From Bog-756 sp963730685 (GTDB lineage Bacteria; Actinomycetota; Acidimicrobiia; Acidimicrobiales; RAAP-2): a DNA stretch of 64,000 nucleotides. The notes under the pieces are model-generated. The model did no database searches. It saw nothing but the letters and a program-made list of their open reading frames with translations, and was not told the DNA's origin. The stretch covers positions 343,180-407,179 of the forward strand of contig CAVSSP010000003.1 in assembly GCA_963730685.1 (NCBI GenBank). The letters are read 5' to 3'. Shown here one piece after another: positions 17,025 to 25,340 of the stretch (its first letter is position 1; each line of letters opens with the position of its first letter). The translations under genes were made by a program, and so were the position numbers.

Positions 17025-17962
17025 ATGCTCCTCCGGATCTTCACCGAGCCCCAGCAGGGTGCCACCTACGACACGCTGTTGGCGGTGGCCCAGACCGCCG
17101 AGGGCCTCGGATTCGATGGGTTCTTCCGGAGCGACCACTACCTGGCCATGGGGGAATCGGACGGGCTCCCCGGACCCACCGACGCCTGGGTGACGCTGGC
17201 CGGGATCGCACGCGAGACCGATCGGATCCGGCTGGGGACGCTGGTGACTTCCGCCACCTTCCGGTTGCCGGGGCCGCTGGCCATCTCGGTGGCCGAGGTG
17301 GACGCCATGAGTGGGGGGCGGGTCGAGCTGGGCCTCGGCGCCGGGTTGGTACGACGCCGAGCACACCGCCTACGGAATCCCCTTCCCCGCCCTCGGGCAC
17401 CGGTTCGACCGCCTCGAGGAGCAGCTGGCCATCGTCAGCGGCCTGTGGGGCACGCCGGACGGCGAGCGCTTCACCTTCGAGGGGGATCACTACGTGGTCG
17501 TCGACAGCCCCGCCCTGCCCAAACCGGTGCAGCGCCGGGTCCGCCGATCATCGTGGGCGGGAACGGTCATCGCCGCACCCCCCGTCTGGCGGCCACCTTC
17601 GCGGCGGAGTTCAACCTGGCCTTCCGATCGCTGGTCGACACCCGTGACCAGTTCGAGCGGGTGCGCAGCGCCTGTGAGGGCGCCGGCCGTGATCCGGCCT
17701 CCCTGGCCTACTCGGCGGCCCAGGTGGTGTGCTGCGGGGGGGACACCGCAGCCGTCGCCGCCGGGCCGCCGCCATCGGCCACGACGTCGACGAGCTCCGT
17801 GAGCACGGACTCTGCGGGACGCCCGCGGAGGTCCTGGACAAGTTGGCCGCCTACGCCGAGGTCGGCGCCTCGCGGATGTACCTCCAGGTGCTGGATCTCG
17901 GCGACCTGGACCACCTCGCCCTCGTGGCCGAGGAGGTCCTGCCCCACGCTGCCGGCCTGTGA
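17025..17962 (+). CDS. LLM-class F420-dependent oxidoreductase (frameshifted)
   Basis: Luciferase-like monooxygenase fold. The product begins with MLLRIFTEPQQGATYDTLL, followed by GFDGFFRSDHYLAM, IRLGTLVTSATFRLPGPLAISVAEVDAMSGGRVELGLGAG, and YGIPFPALGHRFDRLEEQLAI. To read it whole, the frame must change near 17345, near 17535 and near 17760; the later parts include PPIIVGGNG and DELREHGLCGTPAEVLDKLAAYAEVGASRMYLQVLDL. At the second break CAGCGCCGGG lacks one C compared with the expected Gln-Arg-Pro-Gly. The family reduces or oxidises substrates with F420 or FMN. Multiple indels in a conserved gene favour sequence error. Confidence 0.75.
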
Positions 17963-17968
17963 GCCGGA

Positions 17969-19011
17969 TCAGGCCACGGACGAGGAGCCGGCTGGTCTGC
18001 CGGGGCGGCCGCTGTGCCGGCCGGGGTGGCCACTGCTCGGCCACCAGTTGGAGCGACCTGACCCGGGCATCGAAGGAGTGGGCGCGGGTCGACAGCATGA
18101 TCTCGTCGGCGTCCCGTCCGGCGCTGGAGGTCGACCAGACCCTGGCGGACCTGGCCCGGGTCCCCGATCAGGTGGGTGGCTGTGGTGGACTCGATCAGGG
18201 CCTTCTCCTGGGGTGAGAACCGGTAGGCGGCGGCCTCCTCGGGGGTGGCCAGCCGGCCCAATCGCCCGGTTCGGAGCTGCAGGATGCTGAGCGCCGACGG
18301 TCCGGCCAGCCAACGGGCCTCGTCCTCGTCGGGGGCACACACCACCGAGACGGCCACCATGGCGTGCGGCCGGTCGAGCAGGACCGACGGACGGAAGCGG
18401 GACCGGTACTGCTCGAGCGCCTGGTCCACCAGGTCCGGTGCGAAGTGGTAGGCGAACGAGAACGAGAGCCCGAGCATGCCGGCCAGCTGCGCGCTGAAGG
18501 TGGACGACCCCAGCAGCCACATCTCGGGGAGGTACCCCCGCCCGGGAACCGGTGCCGGATGGGTGGGGGGCCCGTCGCTGTCGATCAGGTAGTTGATCAG
18601 CTCCACGACGTCGTCGGGGAAGGTGTCCGCACCCTGTTCGCCGGCACGCCGGAGGGCTCGGGCGGTGACCTGGTCGGTGCCGGGTGCCCGGCCGAGGCCG
18701 AGGTCGATCCGTCCCGGATGGAGCGCCTCCAGGGTGGCGAACTGCTCGGCGATCACCAGTGGGGAGTGGTTGGGGAGCATCACGCCGCCGGCGCCGACCC
18801 GGAGGGTGGTGGTCACATCGGCAAGATGGCCGATCAGTACGGCCGGCGCCGAACTGGCCACCATGGGCATCCCGTGGTGCTCGGCCACCCACAGCCGGCG
18901 GTATCCCAGCTGCTCGACCACAGGAGCCAGGCGGGTGGTGTCGGCCAGCGCATCGGCGGCGGTGGAACCGGCCCCGACGGTGGCCAGATCCAGAACGGAG
19001 AGGGACGTCAT
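17969..19011 (-). CDS. LLM-class flavin-dependent oxidoreductase (frameshifted)
   Basis: Luciferase-like oxidoreductase of the alkanal monooxygenase-like group: LSVLDLATVGAG, RLWVAEHHGMPMVASSAPAVLIGHLADVTTTLRVGAGGVMLPNHSPLVIAEQFATLEALHPGRIDLGLGRAPGTD, and LIGDPGQVRQGLVDL. Near 18105 the frame breaks: one extra base separates the text from the expected TGADEIMLSTRAHSFDARVRSLQLVAEQW, which is in the adjacent frame. The exact stop is therefore uncertain. It converges on the LLM gene at 17025, but the two are different subfamilies and not recent duplicates. Confidence 0.75.
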
Positions 19012-19072
19012 GGCCTGTTCAACACCGGCCCGGGGCGGTACCTTCCCGTCCGGTGCCGCCGCCCCTGTCCTG

Positions 19073-19540
19073 TCAGGTGGCGGTGGCAGTCAGCGACTCG
19101 ATGCGGGCCAGCGTCCTTTCCATGTTGGCCCGCGTGTAGTCGGCCACCTTGCCCTTCTTCAGGAACGAACGCTGGTGGTCCTGTGAGACGTCCCAGCTCT
19201 CGCGGACCAGCGTGCCGCCGGCCACCGGCTCCAGCTCGTAGCGCCAGATGCGGCCGCCGATGAACCTGCCGAGGAAGCCGGGCAGCGCGGCCTGCCAGGC
19301 CAGGCGGCGGTTCTCCTCGAACTCGACGACGGTGTTGACCATCGAGTAGTTGATCCCCTGGTGCATGGACATCCCGAACCGGGCCCCCTGCGCCAATCGC
19401 TCGGGACCGCCCTCCTTCACCTTCTTGACCGCTCCCGACCCGTCGATGTCCGGGTGCCTGGACGCATCGGCGATCAGGTCGAAGATCGCCTCGGGGGCCG
19501 CGGGGATGGTCCGCTCCACCGATATGACGTTTCCCTCCAT
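19073..19540 (-). CDS. SRPBCC-family protein (polyketide cyclase/START-like)
   Basis: Protein of 155 residues with the helix-grip fold of the SRPBCC superfamily: ISVERTIPAAPEAIFDLIADASRHPDIDGSG at the start, a central WQAALPGFLGRFIGGRIWRYELEP strand pair, and a long C-terminal helix NMERTLARIESL. Such proteins bind hydrophobic ligands in a deep cavity; ligand and role cannot be told. It lies downstream of, and on the same strand as, the SDR gene at 19613, with a gap of about 70 bases. Confidence 0.8.
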   Translation of the reverse strand: MEGNVISVERTIPAAPEAIFDLIADASRHPDIDGSGAVKKVKEGGPERLAQGARFGMSMHQGINYSMVNTVVEFEENRRLAWQAALPGFLGRFIGGRIWRYELEPVAGGTLVRESWDVSQDHQRSFLKKGKVADYTRANMERTLARIESLTATAT

Positions 19541-19612
19541 GTCACCTCCAGATCGCTCTCTTGTCGGCCTTGTTCACCCGGCTGCCGGCCCAGGCGTCGG
19601 CCCGGGCGGGGT

Positions 19613-20380
19613 TCAGAGCCCGGGACTGCTCTGCATGAGGCCGCCGTCGGCGAAGATCGTGGTGGCGGCCAGATAGCTGGCGCCGTCGCCGGCCAGGAAC
19701 GCCACGATGTTGGCGATCTCTTCGGGCTGGGCCAGACGGCCGATGGGAATGGCGGCGTCCAGCTTCTTGAGCAGGGCCGGATCGGCCACGGTGGCCTTGT
19801 TGATCGGGGTATCGACCGCGCCGGGCCCGACCCCGACGACCAGGATCCCGTGCGGGGCCAGTTCGACGCCGGCGGTCCGGGTGAGCATGCGCATCCCACC
19901 CTTGGACAGGCAGTAGGCGGTGTTGCCGGGCATCGGCCAATCCTCGTGCACCGAGGTCATGTTGATGATGCGGCCGCCGCCGCCCTGGCTGATCATCTGG
20001 ATGGCCGCCAGCTGGGTGCCGAAGAACGCGCTCTTGAGGTTGATGTCGAGCACCTTGGCGTACTGCTCCTCGGTGGTGTCGAGGATCGAGGTGCGGGTCT
20101 CGACGCCGGCGTTGTTCACCATGACGTCGAGCCGACCGAAGGTGGATACCGCGGTGGCGACGAGGGACTTCAGGTCGTCGACCTTGCTCACGTCGGCTTT
20201 CACGCCGACGACCTGGTCACCGAGGCCCCGAACCTCTGCCTCGAGGAGCACCTCGGCCTCCTCCTCGGCGATGTAGTCGATGACGATGGTGGCGCCCTCC
20301 TTGGCCAGCGCCAGTACCACCGCCTTCCCGATCCCGGTATTGCCACCGGTGACGATGGCCACTTTTCCGTGCAGGCTCAT
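19613..20380 (-). CDS. Short-chain dehydrogenase/reductase
   Basis: Classical SDR of 255 residues. The NAD(P) loop is VTGGNTGIGKA, followed by ADVS (Asp for the adenine ring), VNNAGVETR and the catalytic set Asn, Ser (in NMTSVHED) and Tyr-x-x-x-Lys (AYCLSKGG), then GAVDTPIN and the C-terminal IFADGGLMQSS. The start MSLHGKV at 20380 is preferred over an upstream in-frame start because it opens directly on the first strand. It is close to glucose-1-dehydrogenase-like and 3-oxoacyl reductases. The substrate is unknown. Confidence 0.88.
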   Translation of the reverse strand: MSLHGKVAIVTGGNTGIGKAVVLALAKEGATIVIDYIAEEEAEVLLEAEVRGLGDQVVGVKADVSKVDDLKSLVATAVSTFGRLDVMVNNAGVETRTSILDTTEEQYAKVLDINLKSAFFGTQLAAIQMISQGGGGRIINMTSVHEDWPMPGNTAYCLSKGGMRMLTRTAGVELAPHGILVVGVGPGAVDTPINKATVADPALLKKLDAAIPIGRLAQPEEIANIVAFLAGDGASYLAATTIFADGGLMQSSPGL

Positions 20381-20490
20381 GCGGCGAAGCCTACCGGCCA
20401 CCCGCAGGGCGGCGGGAGGCGAGGCCGGCGCCCACCGGTCGGCCCGCCCACCCGTCGGCCCGGCATCATCGGCATGGCATCATCGGCAGC

Positions 20491-21120
20491 GTGACGGCAC
20501 CTGTGATGGCCCACGCCACGGCGTTGCTGGCGGCGAGCGACCCGGTCATGGCCGCGCTCATCGACCGGCACGGGCCACCGCCGCGCCGGCGGCCGGTCCG
20601 CTCCTCGGACCGGTTCGGGGAGCTCGCCCGGACCATCGTCTATCAGCAGCTGGCCGGAAAGGCGGCGGCATCCATCCACGGCCGGCTGGTCGAGGCACTG
20701 GGGGGGACCGTGACCCCGGGGGGAGTGCTGGCGGCCTCGCCCCAGGCGCTGGCTGCATGCGGATTGAGCGGCGCCAAGGCCGCATCCATCCGGGACCTGG
20801 CCGAACAGGTGACGGCGGGAGCCATCGAGCTGGGGCGGATCGGCCGGCTCAGCGACGACGAGGTGGTCGAGCACCTGACCCAGGTTCGAGGCATCGGACC
20901 GTGGACGGCCCAGATGTTCCTGATCGGGACGCTCGGCCGCCTCGACGTATGGCCGGTCGGGGACTTCGGGGTGCGGGCCGGGTACGCCCGGGCCTGGGGC
21001 CTCGAGGAGGTCCCGGCCCCGAAGCAGCTGCTCGGGTTGGGTGATCCGTTCCGCCCCTACCGCAGCCTCGTCGCCTGGTACTGCTGGCGGGTCGTCGACG
21101 ACCGCCCGACACCGGAGTGA
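20491..21120 (+). CDS. AlkA-like DNA-3-methyladenine glycosylase II
   Basis: HhH-GPD superfamily base-excision glycosylase, 209 residues. It has FGELARTIVYQQLAGKAAASIHGRL, which matches the AlkA core helix, the helix-hairpin-helix VRGIGPWTAQMFLIGTLGRLDVWP, and the catalytic Asp in VGDFGVRAGY. It lacks the Ada and AlkA N-terminal parts seen in the protein at 57730, so it is the short stand-alone form. It lies back to back with the SDR gene, 110 bases away. Confidence 0.88.
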   Translation: MTAPVMAHATALLAASDPVMAALIDRHGPPPRRRPVRSSDRFGELARTIVYQQLAGKAAASIHGRLVEALGGTVTPGGVLAASPQALAACGLSGAKAASIRDLAEQVTAGAIELGRIGRLSDDEVVEHLTQVRGIGPWTAQMFLIGTLGRLDVWPVGDFGVRAGYARAWGLEEVPAPKQLLGLGDPFRPYRSLVAWYCWRVVDDRPTPE

Positions 21121-21135
21121 GCGGTCCGTGGCGGA

Positions 21136-22623
21136 TCAGTCCGGCTGGCGCCAACCCCGTTCGAAGGGCAGCCGCCAGGCGTTGGGCGCCACGAGATCGT
21201 GGATGCCCGGCGGCCCCCAGGACCCCGGGGCATAGCGCTGGACCTCGGGTGGGCTCTCGAGCAGCGGCGCCGACAGCTCCCACAGTCGCTCGATGTCGTC
21301 GGCCGCGGTGAACAGCGTGTGGTCGCCGACCATGGCGTCGTGGATCAGCCGCTCGTAGGCCTCGAGGACGTCGGTCTCCTGTCCGGTCTCGTGAAGGGCG
21401 AACTGGAGGCTGAGCTTGTCGAGCTGCATGCCCGGGCCCGGCCGCTTCCCGTAGAAGGACAGGGACAGCTTGGACGAGTCGGCCAGATCGAAGGTGAGGT
21501 GGTCGGGCCCGTGGGCGCCCATGCCGGAGTCGGAGGGGAACATGCTCTTCGGAGGCTCCCGGAAGGCGATCGAGATGATCCGGGCGCCCTGTGCCATGTT
21601 CTTGCCGGTACGCAGGTAGAACGGCACGCCCGCCCAACGCCAGTTGTCGATCTCGCACTTGAGGGCGATGAACGTCTCCGCCTGCGAGTCCTCCGGGACC
21701 CCGGGGATGTCCCGGTACCCCTCGTACTGCCCCCGGACGACGTTGGCCACGTCGATGGGCTGCATGGATCGGAAGACCTTGTTCTTCTCCTCGCTGATGG
21801 ACCGGGGCTCGAGCGACGTCGGGGGCTCCATGGCCATGAACGCCAGTACCTGGAACAGGTGGGTCACCACCATGTCCCGGAAGGCCCCGGTGGCCTCGTA
21901 GAAGCCGGCCCGGGCATCGACCGACAGGGTCTCGGGCACGTCGATCTGGACGTGGTCGATGTGGCCGCGGTTCCAGATCGGTTCGAACAGGCCGTTGGCG
22001 AAGCGGAAGGCCAGGATGTTCTGGGCCGCCTCCTTCCCCAGGAAGTGGTCGATCCGATAGACCTGCTCGGGGGCGAAGATGGCATGGACGGCGTCGTTGA
22101 GCGCCTTGGCGGTGGCCAGGTCGGTGCCGAACGGCTTCTCCATGATGATCCGCGACCGGGGGACCAGGCCGGCCTCGCCGAGGGTCTGGACCACCGACTT
22201 GGCGGCCGAGGGGGGGATGCTCAGGTAGTGCAGCCGCCTGCTCTCGCCGCTGAGGAGCTTCTCCGCCCGGGCCACGGCATCGGCGAGCCCCATCGGGCCG
22301 AGGCCCTGGGGGACATACCGCAACCGGTCGCGGAAGCTCGACCAGTGGGCCTCGACGATCTCGGGACGGGCGAAGTCCTCACACGCCTTGAGGGCGAAGT
22401 CGTGGAACTCGAAGTCGTCCAACTCCTCGAGAGACGTCCCCACGATCTGGCACTCGGGGAGGAGACCGGAGTGCGAGAGCCGCAAGAGGCCGGGGAGCAG
22501 TTTCCGCCGGGCGAGGTCGCCGGTCGCACCGAACAGCACGATGACGTGCGGATGGGCCAGTGCGGGGTCGGAGGGCGACGGGTCCCCGGGCGTGACGAGC
22601 TTCGGGTCCGCGAACGTGGTCAT
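21136..22623 (-). CDS. zwf: Glucose-6-phosphate 1-dehydrogenase
   Basis: First enzyme of the oxidative pentose phosphate pathway, forming 6-phosphogluconolactone and NADPH. The NADP loop is VLFGATGDLARRKLLPGL, the active-site motif is YRIDHFLGKEAAQNILAFRFAN (His general base), and LEPRSISEEKNKV and FYLRTGKNM are further family blocks. The start MTTFADPKL at 22623 has AAGGGG upstream; a start twelve codons earlier is possible. No opcA, gnd or tal gene is next to it, so it is not in the usual pentose-phosphate operon. Confidence 0.95.
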   Translation of the reverse strand: MTTFADPKLVTPGDPSPSDPALAHPHVIVLFGATGDLARRKLLPGLLRLSHSGLLPECQIVGTSLEELDDFEFHDFALKACEDFARPEIVEAHWSSFRDRLRYVPQGLGPMGLADAVARAEKLLSGESRRLHYLSIPPSAAKSVVQTLGEAGLVPRSRIIMEKPFGTDLATAKALNDAVHAIFAPEQVYRIDHFLGKEAAQNILAFRFANGLFEPIWNRGHIDHVQIDVPETLSVDARAGFYEATGAFRDMVVTHLFQVLAFMAMEPPTSLEPRSISEEKNKVFRSMQPIDVANVVRGQYEGYRDIPGVPEDSQAETFIALKCEIDNWRWAGVPFYLRTGKNMAQGARIISIAFREPPKSMFPSDSGMGAHGPDHLTFDLADSSKLSLSFYGKRPGPGMQLDKLSLQFALHETGQETDVLEAYERLIHDAMVGDHTLFTAADDIERLWELSAPLLESPPEVQRYAPGSWGPPGIHDLVAPNAWRLPFERGWRQPD

Positions 22624-22753
22624 AGGTGGGTTACGCCCCTTGAATCGATCCTCTTCCATCGTACCAATGGCATGTTTCCGTTCGGTGTCCGGCGTGAGAG
22701 TGCTGTGTGAACGGCCTGGTCGGCGAGCTCTGGCGGCGGTGGACCGTGACCGG

Positions 22754-23332
22754 TCAGGCGGTGGGGAGGCGTTCGGCGATGGTGGCGGACACCGCCCGCA
22801 CGGTGGGCGGGTCCATCACCCCCCCGGCATGCACCCGGCCGGCGACGAGCTGGGGCCAACCCACGCAGACCTCTCTGATCTCGACCGGCGACGCCACGCC
22901 CCATTCCGCCCTGGTCAGGCAGAGCATGGCGTGGACCGGCACCTCGGAGCCGCCGGGCACGGCGCCCAGGGCCGCCCGCACGAGGGCCATCTGGTGGGCG
23001 ATCCGTTCCACGTCCGCCGTGCAGTCGCGACGACCCACGTGGAGCTCGTCGGGGCCGAGGTCCGAGATGGGCCCGGACCGCCGGGTGTGGACCAGGCCCT
23101 TGTAGTGCCGGGCGTCGAGCACGAAGACCCCGCCCGGGGAGACGGCGATCTTCCTGATGGGCGACCGGGAGCGCGGGTCCCTGCGGTCGTCCAGGACGAT
23201 CACGCCCTCGCCCTCCAGCATCCGCAAGCGCCCCCACGCCCGTCGGTCCCCTTCGGCCCGCTCCACCCAGCTCCGCTCCCTGCGACGCCGGGCCGGTGGG
23301 CCGGAGGGGGGAGGAGGATTCCGGTCGGCCAT
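22754..23332 (-). CDS. NERD-domain protein
   Basis: Protein of 192 residues from the ATG at 23332. It begins with a Pro/Arg-rich stretch, then has the nuclease-related NERD pattern: GEGVIVLDDRRDPRSRSPIRKIAVSPGGVFVLDARHYKGLVHTRR, where the Asp before ARHYKG corresponds to the conserved acidic residue of the endonuclease-like fold. The C-terminal half (VHAMLCLTRAEWG) matches the last core strand. NERD proteins are thought to act on DNA, but no specific function is established. It is located between zwf and the regulator gene, same strand as both. Confidence 0.75.
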   Translation of the reverse strand: MADRNPPPPSGPPARRRRERSWVERAEGDRRAWGRLRMLEGEGVIVLDDRRDPRSRSPIRKIAVSPGGVFVLDARHYKGLVHTRRSGPISDLGPDELHVGRRDCTADVERIAHQMALVRAALGAVPGGSEVPVHAMLCLTRAEWGVASPVEIREVCVGWPQLVAGRVHAGGVMDPPTVRAVSATIAERLPTA

Positions 23333-23419
23333 CCCTGCATCGTAGAGAATGGGCAGGTGAAAGTGGTTGTTGCTCCCGATCGGGGCGTCGTGCATCTGGC
23401 CCGGGCGTCGGCTGTCCCG

Positions 23420-24097
23420 TCACGGGGGGCCGGGCAACGGAGTGCCGTCGGCGTTCGAGGAGCGGCGCTCGGCCAGGCGGGCGGCGTAGGCCGCCGCCTC
23501 TGACCGCCGGCCCATCCCCAGTTTGGCCAGCATGTTGGACACGTAGTTCTTCACCGTCTTCTCGGCCAGGTAGAGCTCCTCGCCGATCTGGCGGTTGGTG
23601 CGTCCGGCGGCGATGAGCTCGAGGATCTGGCGCTCCCGCGGCGTGAGCTGGTCGAGCCCGGCCCGCTCCTCGTTGGCTCGTTGCAGTTCGGCGAGGACGC
23701 GCTCGGTGGTGGCCCGGTCGATGAGCGAGTGGCCCCGGGACACCGCCCGGATCGAGGCCACCAGCTCATTTCCCCGGATCTGCTTCAACACATAGCCCGA
23801 GGCCCCGGCCATCACCGCCTGGGCCAACGCCTCGTCGTCGGCGAAGGAGGTGAGGATCAGGCAGGCGACCTCTGGGTGGTGGGACCGGACGTCCCGGCAG
23901 ACCGTGATCCCGCTCCCGTCCGGGAGCCGGACGTCGAGGACGGCCACGTCGGGTCGTGTGGCCCCGATCCTGTCGAGTGCCTCTGCCGCCGTGGAGGCCT
24001 CTCCGACGACGGCCAGGTCGTCGTCGGCCTCGAGGAGCCGGCGAACGCCTTCTCTCACGATCTGGTGGTCGTCGAGGAGGAACACCCGGATGGTCAT
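23420..24097 (-). CDS. NarL/DosR-type response regulator
   Basis: Two-component response regulator of 225 residues. The receiver domain (1-120) has FLLDDHQIV, phosphoacceptor Asp55 in VAVLDVRLPDGSG, the Thr-Ser switch in ILTSFADDE and Lys in YVLKQIRGNEL. A LuxR-type helix-turn-helix (150-210) follows: LTPRERQILELIAAGRTNRQIGEELYLAEKTVKNYVSNMLAKLG. This VLK-IRG-type receiver together with the HTH sequence is close to mycobacterial DosR. No histidine kinase gene is adjacent. A CBS-domain gene is transcribed divergently, as is common in DosR regulons. Confidence 0.88.
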   Translation of the reverse strand: MTIRVFLLDDHQIVREGVRRLLEADDDLAVVGEASTAAEALDRIGATRPDVAVLDVRLPDGSGITVCRDVRSHHPEVACLILTSFADDEALAQAVMAGASGYVLKQIRGNELVASIRAVSRGHSLIDRATTERVLAELQRANEERAGLDQLTPRERQILELIAAGRTNRQIGEELYLAEKTVKNYVSNMLAKLGMGRRSEAAAYAARLAERRSSNADGTPLPGPP

Positions 24098-24185
24098 GGT
24101 GCCATTGTGACCGAGCCGTCGACGCGGAGGGCCGCATCACCCGGGGGATCCTGATGGGGAGTCAGATGACACGCTCCAGGCACGC

Positions 24186-24207
24186 TTGACGTCAACTGCG
24201 TTGCAAC
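24186..24207. promoter_or_regulatory. Paired palindromes between dosR-like and CBS genes
   Basis: TTGACGTCAA (24186-24195) and GTTGCAAC (24200-24207) are both perfect palindromes, four bases apart, in the divergent intergenic region. The first also contains a -35-like TTGACG. They do not match the mycobacterial DosR box closely. Regulatory use is inference. Confidence 0.4.
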
Positions 24208-24318
24208 TTGATGCCAGGTGTTCCCTTCCCGACGGTGGGGCGCGACACTGGTGGTCCGGGCGTGTGAGCGGCCGACGGGGGGGAACAGTGCAGAGGAGAC
24301 TCTGAGAAGGAGGCATCC

Positions 24319-24750
24319 GTGCTTGTTTCGGACCTGTTGGAGGTAAAGGGCTTTGCCGTGGCCACGATCAAGGGTGATGCGACGGTGGGGGACGCGGTCG
24401 CCGACCTGGGCCGCCACCGGATCGGGGCGCTCGTCGTCTCGGCCGACGGTCACACCATCGACGGGATCGTGTCCGAGCGCGACATCGTGCAACGGCTGAG
24501 CGAGCTCCGCTCCGATCTGCTGAGCCATCCCGTGGCCTCGATCATGTCGAGGTCGGTGCACGTCTGCTCTCCGGTGGACGATGTCGAGCGGATCATGAAC
24601 CTGATGACCGAGCAGCGCATCCGTCACGTCCCGGTGGTCGAGGGGGCGTTCCTGTGCGGCATCATCAGCATCGGCGACGTGGTGAAGAGCCGGATCGGTG
24701 AGCTCGAGAAGGACCGCAACGAGCTGATGGAGTACATCACGGCCCGGTGA
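24319..24750 (+). CDS. Two-CBS-domain protein
   Basis: Protein of 143 residues made of a CBS pair (about 6-62 and 73-130): ATIKGDATVGDAVADLGRHRIGALVVS, IDGIVSERDIVQRL, and MSRSVHVCSPVDDVERIMNLMTEQRIRHVPVVE, GIISIGDVVKSRI. A strong ribosome site GAAGGAGG is at 24307-24314 before the GTG start. Stand-alone CBS pairs bind adenosyl nucleotides and are often members of hypoxia or dormancy regulons. It diverges from a DosR-like regulator gene across a 221-base region with two palindromes. Confidence 0.9.
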   Translation: MLVSDLLEVKGFAVATIKGDATVGDAVADLGRHRIGALVVSADGHTIDGIVSERDIVQRLSELRSDLLSHPVASIMSRSVHVCSPVDDVERIMNLMTEQRIRHVPVVEGAFLCGIISIGDVVKSRIGELEKDRNELMEYITAR

Positions 24751-24842
24751 TCCGGAGCCGGCCTCCGTCCCTCCCCTCCGCGGGCGCCGCTTGCCGGGCC
24801 CGTCGATGGTCGGACCGGCGGGGCGCCGCATAGTCTCGGGGC

Positions 24843-25325
24843 GTGCCCGCATCTGCCCGCGTCACTCCGGACGAGGGGGGACCGTCGGGTGCCCCGGTCC
24901 TCGGTGTCGTGGTGGTCGACCACGGTTCGCGTCGGCAAGAGGCGAACCGCCAGCACGAGGCGTTCGTCGCCGGGTGGCGGGGCACGACCCGGTTCGCCAT
25001 CGTCGAACCCGCCCACATGGAGCTGGCCGAGCCGTCCGTGGCCACCGCGTTCGACGCCTGCGTGGCCGCCGGCGCCACCACCGTGGTGATCGCCCCGTAC
25101 TTCCTGTGGCCGGGCACCCACTGGGACCGGGACATCCCCATCTTGGCCGCCGAGGCGGCAGCACGGCATCCGGGGGTCAGCTACTTGGTGGCGGCCCCGC
25201 TGGGTCCGCACCCGCTGCTGGCCGACATCGTGGGACAGCGGGTAGAACGGTGTCTCGCCCATGCGGGAGGACGGGCCGACGAGTGCGAGATGTGTGCCGG
25301 CACCGACCGGTGCCGGATGCGCTGA
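24843..25325 (+). CDS. CbiX/SirB-like chelatase with C-terminal Cys cluster
   Basis: Protein of 160 residues resembling single-domain sirohydrochlorin chelatases, which insert Co or Fe into sirohydrochlorin. VVVVDHGSRRQEAN carries the first metal-binding His27, and APYFLWPGTHWDRDIP the second, His93. The C-terminus is CEMCAGTDRC (Cys148, Cys151, Cys157), a short Cys-rich tail of the kind that binds metal or an iron-sulfur cluster in some CbiX/SirB proteins. No other cobalamin or siroheme genes and no riboswitch are nearby. The GTG start follows the usual pattern of the strand. Confidence 0.8.
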   Translation: MPASARVTPDEGGPSGAPVLGVVVVDHGSRRQEANRQHEAFVAGWRGTTRFAIVEPAHMELAEPSVATAFDACVAAGATTVVIAPYFLWPGTHWDRDIPILAAEAAARHPGVSYLVAAPLGPHPLLADIVGQRVERCLAHAGGRADECEMCAGTDRCRMR

Positions 25326-25340
25326 CGAAGGCGGGTGGCC

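Noticed and set aside
17025..19011. Two LLM genes as a recent tandem duplication
   Set aside because: They belong to different subfamilies, with different motifs and opposite strands.
24760..24845. Cobalamin riboswitch before the CbiX-like gene
   Set aside because: The short leader shows no B12-box-like text, and there are no cobalamin genes around.
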